DNA from: JAVBLD01 sp031553705
GTDB lineage: Bacteria > Bacteroidota > Bacteroidia > Bacteroidales > Marinifilaceae
Length of the DNA stretch: 46,529 nt
Direction of reading: 5' to 3'
Assembly: GCA_031553705.1 (NCBI GenBank)
Contig: JAVBLD010000030.1
Coordinates: 1-46,529, forward strand
Shown: one piece after another, positions 33,705-41,950 of the stretch
How the letters are laid out: every line of letters begins with the position of its first letter
How positions within the stretch are numbered: position 1 is the first letter of the stretch
Program-made: the position numbers and the translations under genes
The notes under the pieces: model-generated
Database searches by the model: none
Told to the model about the DNA's origin: nothing
Seen by the model: only the letters and a program-made list of their open reading frames with translations

Positions 33705-34127
33705 ATGAAAACAAATTTGAGAAGTAGGTTATGTATTGTAACAATGTTAGTGGGTTGTCTGTTTTTAAGCGTCAACATAGTTAATGCACAGCAAATGACA
33801 AAATCGGCAGAAGATAGGGCTAAAATGCTTACCAACGAAATGAAAAGCAAATTATCTCTGACCGACGAACAATATCAAAAGGTATATGACATCAATCTAA
33901 AATATGCCAAGCAGGTAGACCAAACAGCCAAAACAGCCACCGATCAAAAAGCAAAACTTCAACTCTTTAAATCCAATCATGAAGACAAAGCAAAGGAATT
34001 TAAAAAGGTACTGACTCCAGAACAGTACAAAATGTATGAAGATATGACCAAAGAGGCTAAAAAAGAAGCTAAAGAAAAGCAAGAAGCGATGAAAAAGAAC
34101 GCTACGAAAAGTAAACCTGTTTATTGA
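33705..34127 (+). CDS. Spy-like periplasmic protein (LTxxQ repeats)
   Basis: A 140-residue exported helical protein. The signal peptide ends near VNAQQ (about residue 29). The mature part is charged and alpha-helical with two LTxxQ-type motifs ('LSLTDEQYQKVYDINLKYAKQ' and 'KVLTPEQYKMYEDM'), the pattern of Spy/CpxP-like and DUF4890 proteins of Bacteroidota, and ends in a Lys-rich tail ('EAKKEAKEKQEAMKKNATKSK'). Such proteins act as periplasmic chaperones or metal/stress buffers. It is monocistronic, followed by a strong terminator; the inverted repeat AACAGG-N10-CCTGTT (33649-33670) lies before its start. Confidence 0.82.
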   Translation: MKTNLRSRLCIVTMLVGCLFLSVNIVNAQQMTKSAEDRAKMLTNEMKSKLSLTDEQYQKVYDINLKYAKQVDQTAKTATDQKAKLQLFKSNHEDKAKEFKKVLTPEQYKMYEDMTKEAKKEAKEKQEAMKKNATKSKPVY

Positions 34128-34153
34128 AATAGAACTATAGAATAAATCTCGAT

Positions 34154-34196
34154 TTAAAAGAGGCTGTCTCAAATAGGATAAGACAGCCTCTTTTAA
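34154..34196. terminator. Strong bidirectional terminator
   Basis: Perfect 16-base arms (34154-34169, 34181-34196), GC-rich at the loop side and A/T-rich outside, around an 11-base loop, between the Spy-like gene and the convergent methyltransferase gene. Confidence 0.9.
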
Positions 34197-34230
34197 TATG
34201 ACAGCCGCGCCAATATGCAATCACAACAGT

Positions 34231-34962
34231 CTAAATGTCTTTTTGTGCGATATAAAATACATATCCGTAAAATTTCCCATGCTTTTTATAATAGGTCATC
34301 TCTTCCTTACAGCCAGCCATAAACTCCTGCGCTTCAACGGAGTAATTGTATTTCTTCAAAAACGATTCAGATTTTTCCTGTATATAGCGATAATACGTAT
34401 TCCAACATGAATCAGGCAAGGTAAAATGTGTAACAATTTTATATCCCGCTTTTTTTAATTGAGCTGTTTTGCTGGCAATCGTATCCATTTCACTATATCC
34501 CGCGTTCCAGTACGTTTCGAGCTCTTTAGGGCGTTCGTCGGTCAGCCATGAAATTTCCGTCACAGCTAAAAAACCTCCCGGTTTAATAAAACGTCTCCAT
34601 TCACGAATTCCTTTTTCAAAACCCATATTATAAATTGCACCTTCGGAAAATATCAGGTCAAATTCATCATCAGAAAACGGTAAAGCAGTCATGTCGGCCT
34701 GTACCGTCCGCACCGTTTTTCCGAAATCGGAAAAACGGTGCCGGACAGCTTCCAGGAAATCTTCCAGAAGATCAACCGCTACGATTTCGGCATTGGTCTC
34801 TTTAGCTAAGATTTCCGTCTGTCTTCCTGTTCCACATCCGACGTCGGCAATTTTCGGTATTTTCGATAAAAAACGAATGTAACTTAGTGCTTTCTGGGTC
34901 TGCTCTTCACTTCCCGGCCCTAAATAGTCCAGGTCTTTATAAAAATCAATAATTAATTCCAT
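34231..34962 (-). CDS. SAM-dependent class I methyltransferase
   Basis: A 243-residue cytoplasmic protein. The start is the ATG at 34962 (MELIIDFYKDLDYLGPGSEEQT); the longer frame to 35016 overlaps the upstream HxlR gene. SAM-binding motif I is 'IADVGCGTGRQTEILAKE', with 'IVAVDLLEDFLEAV' (motif II, acidic residue) and 'FDLIFSEGAIYNMGF' next. The N-terminal 'GPGSEEQTQKAL' is typical of the UbiE/COQ5-like group that methylates small metabolites. Seven bases separate it from the HxlR gene, so the two are co-transcribed. The substrate is unknown. Confidence 0.88.
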   Translation of the reverse strand: MELIIDFYKDLDYLGPGSEEQTQKALSYIRFLSKIPKIADVGCGTGRQTEILAKETNAEIVAVDLLEDFLEAVRHRFSDFGKTVRTVQADMTALPFSDDEFDLIFSEGAIYNMGFEKGIREWRRFIKPGGFLAVTEISWLTDERPKELETYWNAGYSEMDTIASKTAQLKKAGYKIVTHFTLPDSCWNTYYRYIQEKSESFLKKYNYSVEAQEFMAGCKEEMTYYKKHGKFYGYVFYIAQKDI

Positions 34963-34969
34963 ACTATAA

Positions 34970-35320
34970 TTATTTACGACGTTGCCTTGAAACCATAATC
35001 TCCTGCATATTCTCAAGGGCCCATTTCACAAGATTATCAATGTGAGGAATAAGTCCTTCTCCGGATTTTGTCAGGCAATATTCCACTTTGGGCGGAACCT
35101 CTGGATATACCTTCCGGCTGACCATACCATCCGCTTCTAACGAACGCAAAGTCACCGTTAACATCCGCTGGGAAATATCCCCGATGGACCTATGAATATC
35201 GCTAAAACGCATCGTACCGTTCGCGCTTAACGCAATAAGCACTAATAACGACCATTTATCCCCAAGCCTGTTTAAAACATTCCGTACAGGACAATTCTCA
35301 GTAACCTGAAAAGTTTTCAT
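34970..35320 (-). CDS. HxlR-family transcriptional regulator
   Basis: A 116-residue winged-helix protein. The ATG at 35320 is chosen because the family starts shortly before the conserved Cys (CPVRNVLNRLGDKWSLLVLIAL, Cys10). 'MRFSDIHRSIGDISQRMLTVTLRSLEADGMVSRKVYPEVPPKVEYCLT' is the HTH and wing. The single N-terminal Cys is the redox- or electrophile-sensing residue of YodB/HypR-type members. It is divergent from the DJ-1/PfpI gene and upstream of a methyltransferase gene; two matching dyads in the shared region are likely its operators. It probably responds to quinones, aldehydes or oxidants. Confidence 0.92.
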   Translation of the reverse strand: MKTFQVTENCPVRNVLNRLGDKWSLLVLIALSANGTMRFSDIHRSIGDISQRMLTVTLRSLEADGMVSRKVYPEVPPKVEYCLTKSGEGLIPHIDNLVKWALENMQEIMVSRQRRK

Positions 35321-35368
35321 TTTTTTTTCACGTATATCCCCCTGCAAGTCAGGATTACTTACCTGTTT

Positions 35369-35381
35369 GTAACTTTATTAC
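35369..35381. promoter_or_regulatory. Candidate HxlR operator 1 (GTAA-N5-TTAC)
   Basis: GTAACTTTATTAC is an exact dyad with four-base arms and a five-base centre, 48 bases before the HxlR start. It has the same arms and spacing as the site at 35436-35450. Confidence 0.45.
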
Positions 35382-35435
35382 CTATTTGTCCGTTCTTGCA
35401 AGGTCGAATTACTAATCGTACATTTACAGCACAAA

Positions 35436-35450
35436 AGTAATAAACTTACT
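35436..35450. promoter_or_regulatory. Candidate HxlR operator 2 (AGTAA-N5-TTACT)
   Basis: AGTAATAAACTTACT has five-base arms and a five-base centre, 35 bases before the DJ-1/PfpI start. Its core GTAA-N5-TTAC is the same as in the site 68 bases away. A weak promoter-like TACATTTA lies just upstream (35419-35426). Confidence 0.5.
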
Positions 35451-35485
35451 ATTTATAACAATTGTCTAATATAATATTTTGAATT

Positions 35486-36013
35486 ATGGCAAAAAAAGTA
35501 GCAGTATTAGTAGTCAACCCGGTAAACGGGCTCGGTTTGTTTCAATATCTGGAACCATTCTTTGAAAACGGCATCCCTTACAGGACATTTGCAGTAACCG
35601 AAACAACCCAAGTGAAAACAAATTCAGGAATCAGCATACAAACAGATGATGTAGTCGCTCATTTAAAAGGACATGAAAATGAATATGACGCTCTTGTCTT
35701 CGCATGTGGCGATGCAATTCCTAAATTCGGTGAAAACGTCGGTAAGCCTCATAATCAAGACATGCTGGCAGTCATGAGAAATTTTAACGACAAAGGAAAA
35801 ATGCTGATAGGCCATTGTGCCGCAGCTTTGCTTTTTGATAAAGCAGGTATAGGTGAAGGCAAAAAAATGGCTGTGCATCCGTACGGCAAACCGGCTATTC
35901 AAAAAGCAAAAGCAACGGATGAGAAATTTGAAATCGACGGTAATCTGTATACCGCCCAGACAGAGAACACCCTCTGGACCCTTATGCCCGATCTTCTGAA
36001 AGCCTTAAAATAG
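35486..36013 (+). CDS. DJ-1/PfpI family protein
   Basis: A 175-residue cytoplasmic protein of the DJ-1/PfpI (glutamine amidotransferase-like) fold. The N-terminal strand VAVLVVNPVNGLGLFQYLEP, 'YDALVFACGDAIPKFGENV' and the nucleophile elbow 'LIGHCAAALLFDKAGI' (Cys111) are visible. Members act as glyoxalases, chaperones, peptidases or hydratases in electrophile defence. It is divergent from the HxlR regulator, sharing the intergenic region with two dyads, which suggests HxlR control and a role in detoxifying reactive carbonyls or oxidants. Length is normal. Confidence 0.9.
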   Translation: MAKKVAVLVVNPVNGLGLFQYLEPFFENGIPYRTFAVTETTQVKTNSGISIQTDDVVAHLKGHENEYDALVFACGDAIPKFGENVGKPHNQDMLAVMRNFNDKGKMLIGHCAAALLFDKAGIGEGKKMAVHPYGKPAIQKAKATDEKFEIDGNLYTAQTENTLWTLMPDLLKALK

Positions 36014-36145
36014 TATCGGTTTCTAAGGGTATATTGCAAACTATCCGGTAACTTATTCAATTCAGTGTTTTGGGATACCGGATAGTCTTATCTATTCATC
36101 ACAATAGTACCCTGTCTGTCTGTTTTTATTATCTTATATTATCAC

Positions 36146-36153
36146 TACATTTG
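36146..36153 (+). promoter_or_regulatory. Bacteroidota -7 promoter element TACATTTG
   Basis: TACATTTGC lies 33 bases before the ATG at 36187 and matches TAnnTTTG. TGTTTT at about 20 bases upstream is an imperfect -33 box. Confidence 0.55.
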
Positions 36154-36186
36154 CAAACATATAGAACCCACTTAACCTAAATACCT

Positions 36187-38205
36187 ATGAAAAAAATATT
36201 ACTTTTTGCATTATTTCCATTTATGATTGCATGTACAAAACAGGCTGAAAAACAGGTCGTATCACCGGATATTATTGACAAAGTAATTGCCGCCCTTTCG
36301 TCAAAAAATACCCAAAACAAAACAGCAATTGAAAAATCAGTAAAACAAATTGCCAAACTGTGGCAGGAATCCGACGGAACAAACGAAGAATTCACACAAT
36401 TCTGTTTGAATAACTACATTTTCGATCCGAAAGAAAAAGAACAGGTTTTTCTGAAAATAAGCGAATATCTGGAAGCCATCAACGGCCACTTTAACGAGAT
36501 GTCGCTTCAGCTGCAACGTCATGTTCATGAAGCGACAGGCCCTCTGCTCCGTATTGATGAACAATTTGCAGCATACAATCCCGGCACGCACTTAAGTGAC
36601 GATCTGTATGCCAACAAGATCGCGTTCCTGATTGTTTTGAATTTCCCTGAACTCTCGCTGACAGAAAAAGAGTCATTGGGAAAAGACCGGCTGACCTGGG
36701 CATTTGCCCGCTTAGGCGACATGTTTACATCACGTATTCCCGCCGAATTACAGCAAACCTGTTCGGCAGCAAACAGCGATGCGGATGTCTATATTTCCAA
36801 CTATAACATTTATGCCGGCCACTTGCTCAGCAAAGATGAAAAGAAGCTTTTCCCCGAAGATATGGTTCTACTTTCGCACTGGAATCTGCGTGATGAGATA
36901 AAGGCAAATTACAACAAAGGGAATGATGGTTTTGAAAAACAACGAACCATTTATGAGGCCATGAAAAGAATTATCTCTCAGGAAATTCCGAAAGAGGTCA
37001 TCAATTCAGGCCGGTACGAATGGAATCCTTTTACAAACATAGTCTATCAGTCAGGGAAACAAATTACCGGAACGCCTGAAAATACAGAGCGGTATCAAAA
37101 ATTATTAAATAATTTCAAAGCATTGCAGGCCATTGATAAATATACCGGCAATACATACATCGAACGCAACTTTTCAAAAAGTATGGAAGTTTCGATAGAA
37201 GATGCCGAAACACTTTTCCGGCAATATCTCTCCGCTCCCGAATTAAAAGAGGTTGGGAAAATAGTTGCCCTAAACCTGTCAAGAGATCTGGAGGCCTTCG
37301 ATATCTGGTATGACGGATTCAAACCGCGCAGCACCCTGAATGAAGAAAAACTAAGTGAGCAAACCCGTGCACTCTATCCGGACGCCAAAGCTATGGAAAA
37401 ACAATTGCCCTCTATTTTAGTAAAACTGGGATTCAGCCCGGAACGTGCGGCGTACCTTGCCGAGAAAATCGCAGTAGATGCGGCACGTGGTTCAGGCCAT
37501 GCCTGGGGAGCTGCCAGAAAAGGCCAGAAATCACATTTGCGTACCCGTATCCCTACCGGAGGCATGGACTATAAAGGATACAATATTGCCATCCACGAAT
37601 TCGGACATAATGTGGAGCAAACTCTCTCGTTATACGAGGTGGACTATTATATGCTAAATGGGGTTCCGAATACGGCATTTACCGAAGCGCTGGCATTTGT
37701 ATTTCAGAAACGCGACCTGGAATTATTGGGGATCGAAAACAATAATCCCGAAAAAGAGGCAATGAACATATTGGACAAAGCATGGCAACTATATGAGATT
37801 TGCGGTGTATCGATGCTCGATATTGCTGTCTGGAAGTGGATGTATGCAAATCCGAATGCAACTGCCGGACAATTGCGCGATGCTACGATCCATCTGTCAA
37901 AAGAGATTTGGAACGAATATTTTGCTCCCGTTTACGGAATAAAAGACCAAACTATTTTAGCCATTTATTCGCACATGGTAAGCTATCCTTTATATCTTTC
38001 GGCATATTCATTCGGACAAATTATCGAATTCCAGTTGGAACAATATTTAAATGGAAAAGATTTTGCCCAAGAAGTAGATCGCATTTTCCGTTTAGGACGT
38101 CTGACTCCCAACCAATGGATACTGGCAGCTACCGGCGAACCTCTTTCTACCGAATCTTTGCTGGCAGCAATAAGAGAAGTAGTCAACCTATCTATGGCGA
38201 AGTAA
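36187..38205 (+). CDS. M3-like zinc oligopeptidase lipoprotein
   Basis: A 672-residue lipoprotein: MKKILLFALFPFMIAC gives lipobox FMIAC with Cys16. The middle and C-terminal parts are helical; the zinc site is 'IAIHEFGHNVEQT' (HExxH at about residue 469) with a downstream Glu in 'TAFTEALAFVFQKRDL'. The late segment 'SHMVSYPLYLSAYSFGQIIEFQLEQYL' is like the M3/M2-clan oligopeptidases (thimet, oligoendopeptidase F). The catalytic HEFGH deviates only in the usual x residues. It would cut short peptides in the periplasm. No neighbour is co-directional; a terminator follows directly. Confidence 0.85.
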   Translation: MKKILLFALFPFMIACTKQAEKQVVSPDIIDKVIAALSSKNTQNKTAIEKSVKQIAKLWQESDGTNEEFTQFCLNNYIFDPKEKEQVFLKISEYLEAINGHFNEMSLQLQRHVHEATGPLLRIDEQFAAYNPGTHLSDDLYANKIAFLIVLNFPELSLTEKESLGKDRLTWAFARLGDMFTSRIPAELQQTCSAANSDADVYISNYNIYAGHLLSKDEKKLFPEDMVLLSHWNLRDEIKANYNKGNDGFEKQRTIYEAMKRIISQEIPKEVINSGRYEWNPFTNIVYQSGKQITGTPENTERYQKLLNNFKALQAIDKYTGNTYIERNFSKSMEVSIEDAETLFRQYLSAPELKEVGKIVALNLSRDLEAFDIWYDGFKPRSTLNEEKLSEQTRALYPDAKAMEKQLPSILVKLGFSPERAAYLAEKIAVDAARGSGHAWGAARKGQKSHLRTRIPTGGMDYKGYNIAIHEFGHNVEQTLSLYEVDYYMLNGVPNTAFTEALAFVFQKRDLELLGIENNNPEKEAMNILDKAWQLYEICGVSMLDIAVWKWMYANPNATAGQLRDATIHLSKEIWNEYFAPVYGIKDQTILAIYSHMVSYPLYLSAYSFGQIIEFQLEQYLNGKDFAQEVDRIFRLGRLTPNQWILAATGEPLSTESLLAAIREVVNLSMAK

Positions 38206-38224
38206 TATTAGTAAAATAATAAAA

Positions 38225-38250
38225 TGGGGCTGTCGAATCCGACAGCCCCA
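38225..38250. terminator. Bidirectional terminator
   Basis: TGGGGCTGTCG (38225-38235) pairs exactly with CGACAGCCCCA (38240-38250) around a four-base loop, flanked by AAAAT and TGAAAAAT, between the M3-like gene and the convergent SRPBCC gene. Confidence 0.85.
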
Positions 38251-38274
38251 TGAAAAATATCAAGCAAATTGATC

Positions 38275-38778
38275 TCAAATTAACGCAACTTGCTTTTTTA
38301 GCAGCTTCTGCAACTGTTCAAGCGCTATTTCATAACCCTCTTCAAAACCCATCTCGAGCAATCGGTTCATATCTTGCTCACTGGTAAGTTTTATTACAGC
38401 AGTGATCGTAGTGGCACCGTTTTCTTCCGAAAAGTTGTACGTCCAAACCATTTGGGGAAGATTGGTATTGATCTTTCCATTCTCGTCGCAGAAAGCGTCG
38501 GTCGCTTCAAAAGACTGGTACATCCGAACCTTTCTAAATTCCGAAACACTCCAAAACTTCTCTCCTTCTGGAGACAACATATAATACAGCCATTTTCCTC
38601 CTTCCGTAAAGTTTATTGTTTTCGTGAGTACCCGGAAAGGTTTAGGTGCAAACCATTTTTCCAAAATCGTCGGATTGGTAAAAGCATTCCATATTACGCT
38701 TACCGGAGCTTTAAGTTCGGTCGTAACAGTTATTCTCTTGTTAGAATAATCGTTGTCAAATTTAGCTAGATGTGTCAT
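38275..38778 (-). CDS. SRPBCC (AHSA1-like) domain protein
   Basis: A 167-residue protein of the START/AHSA1-like fold: 'KRITVTTELKAPVSVIWNAFTNPTILEKWFAPKPF', 'MLSPEGEKFWSVSEFRKV', 'YQSFEATDAF' and 'TTITAVIKLTSEQDMNRLLEMGFEEGYEIALEQLQKLL'. These bind hydrophobic ligands or act in polyketide and stress chemistry. It lies 28 bases after a VOC-fold gene on the same strand, and the pair is commonly found together in bacteria. No catalytic residues are certain. Convergent with the M3-like gene. Confidence 0.88.
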   Translation of the reverse strand: MTHLAKFDNDYSNKRITVTTELKAPVSVIWNAFTNPTILEKWFAPKPFRVLTKTINFTEGGKWLYYMLSPEGEKFWSVSEFRKVRMYQSFEATDAFCDENGKINTNLPQMVWTYNFSEENGATTITAVIKLTSEQDMNRLLEMGFEEGYEIALEQLQKLLKKQVALI

Positions 38779-38806
38779 GTTTTGTGATTTTATTGTTTAT
38801 TAAAAA

Positions 38807-39208
38807 TTATTGGCAGATAAGATGCCAGATAACCCCATATTTATCCTTTACCACGCCGAACAAAGGGCTATAAAATGTAGGGGTAAGCTCCATTAAGACT
38901 GTTCCACCCACTTTCAGTTTACCAAAAGCCTGTTGCACCTCCTTCTCGGATGAAAACGGAACAGCGAGGGAAACGATGTCACCCGGCGTAATTCTCTGTG
39001 TGGTATCTCCTATCCAGACTTTTGTCCCATTGATAATCATCTCGGCATGCAACACATAATTTTCTGTTTCTGTTGGAAAATGCGATTTTACCTCGGCAGG
39101 CATCTCTTTGTAAAATGAAATTTGCTTATCCTGTACGCTAAAAACAGTTTCATATAGCGAGATCGCTTCACACGCCTGTCCTGTAAAATTAATAAATGGT
39201 ATGATCAT
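38807..39208 (-). CDS. VOC/PhnB-like protein
   Basis: A 133-residue vicinal-oxygen-chelate fold protein: 'IPFINFTGQACEAISLYETVF', 'VLHAEMIINGTKVWIGDTT', 'VSLAVPFSSEKEVQQAFGKLKVGGTVLMELTPTFYSPLFGVVKDKYGVIWHL'. This is the PhnB/3-demethylubiquinone-methyltransferase-like branch. Metal-binding residues usual for glyoxalases are not all obvious, so it may be a binding protein. It is upstream of, and probably co-transcribed with, the SRPBCC gene 28 bases away. Confidence 0.88.
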   Translation of the reverse strand: MIIPFINFTGQACEAISLYETVFSVQDKQISFYKEMPAEVKSHFPTETENYVLHAEMIINGTKVWIGDTTQRITPGDIVSLAVPFSSEKEVQQAFGKLKVGGTVLMELTPTFYSPLFGVVKDKYGVIWHLICQ

Positions 39209-39376
39209 ACTTTTACTTATATATTGTTAAACTACTCTTTCTGTAATCTGTTACAAAAAATCCAAATGTCCTTCTTCTACGAAATTCGAACCAAAAACGA
39301 TTTAGAAAATGCCATTTCTCTTTCAAGTTCAGAAATTATATTCCGAAATAATCTATTTTATACAAAAGCTGTTGGA

Positions 39377-40267
39377 TCAATAATAAAAATGTGTTGTCTG
39401 TGGTTTTATACATATTCCTATCCTAACCATTGAAGTATATTGATTATAATCCATCAATCCTTCGCCATATCCTTGGTTCCATTGGATAAATGTAAACTGA
39501 TTGGCATTTCTCCCCAGTTTTACGCTCATTTCCAATTGGGTATTGAAATCACGGAAGCGGTTACGGGGTGTAACCACAGCCGAAAACAAAAATCGCTCAT
39601 TGAATGAACAGTAATTTACGGCAACAAGCCCCCAGCCACGGTAATCGTATATATCCGAATTATCCTCTCCCGCCCATCCGGGCCATATTTTAAATTGCAT
39701 CGATAATAAATGATTGAAATAGTATGCACCGGAAAATACAAAGTAGTTCCAACTACGGGAAAAGATTGAATCGCGCCCGTTGGATTCGTGTTCAAAACCT
39801 ACTGAAAATGCCGCTCTGAGCTGTCCTCTACGTACAACCGGCCTGAAAACAACAAGCCCCGGATTGTAATTATTGTCGGAAAAAGGAAAAGAATTCTAGT
39901 ATATATTCCAGAATGATTTTTGAGTGTATGTCAATGCCAGAAGATTATTCTTGGGAAGGATACTTTTAAATAGTATTTGCCTGAAACTGATCTGAAATTT
40001 TGCATCGGCCGTATACTTATTTATCTTTTGATTGGTCGGTACTCCGGTAATGAAATAGTTATCACGATATATCCCAAAACTAGGTTGATTATTAGGGAAT
40101 TGCTGAAGGCCATCATAGACCTCCTGTTCGTCAATCCGTCTTTCCTGCTTTGCTGCAGTGTCTAACTGATGTTTCGATCGTTGCCTTGTCGACTGCAATT
40201 CCAAGGCATACAAGCTACTATAAAATATGATAAAAATCGTTACAAATGAAACCTTTCTCATATCCAT
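39377..40267 (-). pseudogene. Outer-membrane phospholipase A (OMPLA) gene with one premature stop
   Basis: One frame of 297 codons on the minus strand is continuous except for a TAG at 39896-39898. N-terminal part: a signal peptide, then 'FGIYRDNYFITGVPTNQKINKYTADAKFQISFRQILFKSILP' and 'LALTYTQKSFWNIY', then the stop. C-terminal part: 'NSFPFSDNNYNPGLVVFRPV', the catalytic segment 'GFEHESNGRDS' (the His and Ser of OMPLA's HxSNG site) and 'YGEGLMDYNQYTSMVRIGICIKP'. Enzymes of this kind hydrolyse phospholipids in the outer membrane. The catalytic part is fully preserved in frame, so the break is recent or bypassed by suppression. The promoter region is not obvious. Confidence 0.9.
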
Positions 40268-40436
40268 AATTTTTAATCGGTTCCGGCGACAGGCCTAAAA
40301 CTTACTATGAGCCGCTCCCACAAATTTAATAAAGATATGAGGAATGTCGCAAAAGCCATACCAGAATTATTCTCTAAAGCTATCGGCAACCTCTGGCTAG
40401 AATCTTATAAACATCCTCCACAAACTGAAATATTAC

Positions 40437-40444
40437 TATATTTG
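40437..40444 (+). promoter_or_regulatory. Bacteroidota -7 promoter element TATATTTG
   Basis: TATATTTG followed by TGAC matches TAnnTTTG and precedes two small open frames (40481 and 40612) on the plus strand. No -33 TTTG. Confidence 0.4.
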
Positions 40445-40480
40445 TGACAGTCTGCCCTATTAACTATTGGAAAGGCTGCT

Positions 40481-40567
40481 ATGGAAAATAGTAATTGGTC
40501 CGAATATGTCCAATATTGCCTTGACGAAGAAAAAATAAAGAAAAGAAACCTTCAGGCAGACAAGTAA
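40481..40567 (+). CDS. Possible 28-residue small protein
   Basis: ATG at 40481 begins a 28-codon frame (MENSNWSEYVQYCLDEEKIK and a basic end), 37 bases after a TATATTTG element and 44 bases before the conserved 61-residue protein. Its charged, helix-prone composition and position make translation plausible, but there is no known family and it is short. Confidence 0.25.
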   Translation: MENSNWSEYVQYCLDEEKIKKRNLQADK

Positions 40568-40611
40568 TGACAAAAATAAGACTTGATATTCATTAAAAAA
40601 GTGATAGATCT

Positions 40612-40797
40612 ATGGAAAAACAACACCATTGTGAAAACTGTCCTATTCGTACAAAATATGATCAATCTCCCCGGTCGTTCATCGGCAGATTCTGGAGATG
40701 GCATATTAATTTCTGTCCCGGATGGAAAAAATATTTTACCTCTTTAGATGAAAATACGAAAAATCAGTTGAGAACCAGATATAGCCTTACAAAATAG
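40612..40797 (+). CDS. Conserved small protein of unknown function (CxxC, RFWRWHI)
   Basis: A 61-residue protein: a CENC zinc-like motif near the start (HHCENCPIRTKYDQSP), then 'SFIGRFWRWHINFCPGWKKYFTSLDENTKNQL'. I recall closely similar small proteins as conserved hypotheticals in Bacteroidota; the 'GRFWRWH-x-x-x-CPGWK' core with its cysteines and aromatic residues is unlike random sequence. It follows a 28-codon frame and a promoter element. Function is unknown; a metal- or nucleic-acid-binding role is possible. Confidence 0.75.
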   Translation: MEKQHHCENCPIRTKYDQSPRSFIGRFWRWHINFCPGWKKYFTSLDENTKNQLRTRYSLTK

Positions 40798-40818
40798 CAA
40801 AGGAAAGAATATGAAACA

Positions 40819-40863
40819 CCTTCCGGTGAACATAGCTTGATAAAAACCACATCCACCGGAAGG
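40819..40863. terminator. Terminator-like hairpin
   Basis: CCTTCCGGTG (40819-40828) and CACCGGAAGG (40854-40863) are exact complements around a 25-base loop, between the convergent small protein gene (ends 40797) and the SRPBCC gene (ends 40897). The long loop lowers certainty. Confidence 0.5.
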
Positions 40864-40896
40864 AACTAATATTTATGCAATCAATCTTGTTCTTAT

Positions 40897-41352
40897 TTAC
40901 ACTTTCATAAAATCAAATGCACCCTTACGCAAATTGATTCCATATTCTAGATAGGCCTTCATGCAGGCAAGAAAATTCGCCCACCCCTCGGTATTACCGA
41001 TAAGCCAGGCAATTCCGGCCTCGTTGTTTTCCATGCTTTTTTCGGTAATACGTACTACTGTTGAACCATTCGGCTGGGATGCCAGGGTTATTTCAACCAA
41101 CAATTCTTTCCCTGCGGCTCCTTCCCAATAAAAAGAAATATACCGGTCTTTTTCAATTTTTCCGACACGAACCGGCGCATCAAATTCAAATTCGGGAAAA
41201 TTCCATACGACGGTTTTTCCCTCTTCCATCCGTCCTGTACTTTTGGAAATAAAGTAATTCTTCATTTTTTCGGGATTAACGATAGTTTCAAAAACTTCCG
41301 GAACGGATTTACCGACCTGAATCGCAGCCTTAACTTCAAGTTGCTTGTTCAT
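40897..41352 (-). CDS. SRPBCC/AHSA1-like domain protein
   Basis: A 151-residue single-domain protein: 'VKAAIQVGKSVPEVFETIVNPEKMKNYFISKSTGRMEEGKTVVWNFPEFEFDAPVRV', then 'YISFYWEGAAGKELLVEITL', 'TVVRITEKSMENNEAGIAWLIGNTEGWANFLACMKAYLEYG'. This is the AHSA1-like START fold, differing from the 38275 copy in sequence, so not a recent duplicate. A TATATTTG element (41414-41421) lies 61 bases upstream of the start on the minus strand. Role unknown; ligand binding is likely. Confidence 0.88.
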   Translation of the reverse strand: MNKQLEVKAAIQVGKSVPEVFETIVNPEKMKNYFISKSTGRMEEGKTVVWNFPEFEFDAPVRVGKIEKDRYISFYWEGAAGKELLVEITLASQPNGSTVVRITEKSMENNEAGIAWLIGNTEGWANFLACMKAYLEYGINLRKGAFDFMKV

Positions 41353-41413
41353 ATTAGTTTGTTTTTGGTATTATTTATAATTTAAATTATGATTGAACTT
41401 CTTTATTTTTAAG

Positions 41414-41421
41414 CAAATATA
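41414..41421 (-). promoter_or_regulatory. Bacteroidota -7 promoter element TATATTTG
   Basis: On the minus strand TATATTTGC lies 61 bases before the SRPBCC start at 41352 and matches TAnnTTTG; no -33 TTTG. Confidence 0.4.
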
Positions 41422-41590
41422 CATATTTCTTTTCTATTCTACCTCTTTCTTTGCCATATTCATCACTATCATATCTAATTGGAAAATATACTCCGTTTTG
41501 TTTAGTATATAAGATGTTACCTACCATACGGTTTTAAAACAAAATGACTATCTTCGCATACCACATTTACCTAAGCAATACTTTATATAT

Positions 41591-41950
41591 ATGAAACATC
41601 GAGACCAAGTGTTTGCCGCGCTGAATCACGAAAGAACCGACCGGCCGCCTTTTCAGGCAACATTTATCCCTGAATTCGCAAACCGGCTACGCAAACAATT
41701 CGATATTGTACCTTGTACGACGGAACTGCATCATCGCCAATGGTATGGTTATGATTTGGAAGTATTAACCGGACAAGATGCCCTACAAGCCGGCGTAGGC
41801 CGGTTTACCAACTATTATTTAAGAAACGAACCTTACTGCTGCGGCTTCAACTCCACCGAGCATTTTATACGGACATTCAAAAATAATACCTGGATTTCTA
41901 CCAAATTCTTCAAACAGACACTATTAAAACGAAGTAATTTAACGAACTAA
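41591..41950 (+). pseudogene. Truncated uroporphyrinogen-decarboxylase-like protein
   Basis: The first about 85 of 119 residues match the start of UroD-like/methylcobamide:CoM methyltransferase-like proteins: 'MKHRDQVFAALNHERTDRPPFQATFIPEFANRL', 'YDLEVLTGQDALQAGVGRFTNYYLRNEPY'. A full member has about 350-380 residues, so three quarters are missing; the tail 'NSTEHFIRTFKNNTWISTKF' is not family sequence and runs to a stop 10 bases before the GH2 gene. Likely a deletion joined the gene start to other sequence. A TATCTTCG near-promoter element lies at 41549-41556, so the transcript may now serve the GH2 gene. Confidence 0.7.
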
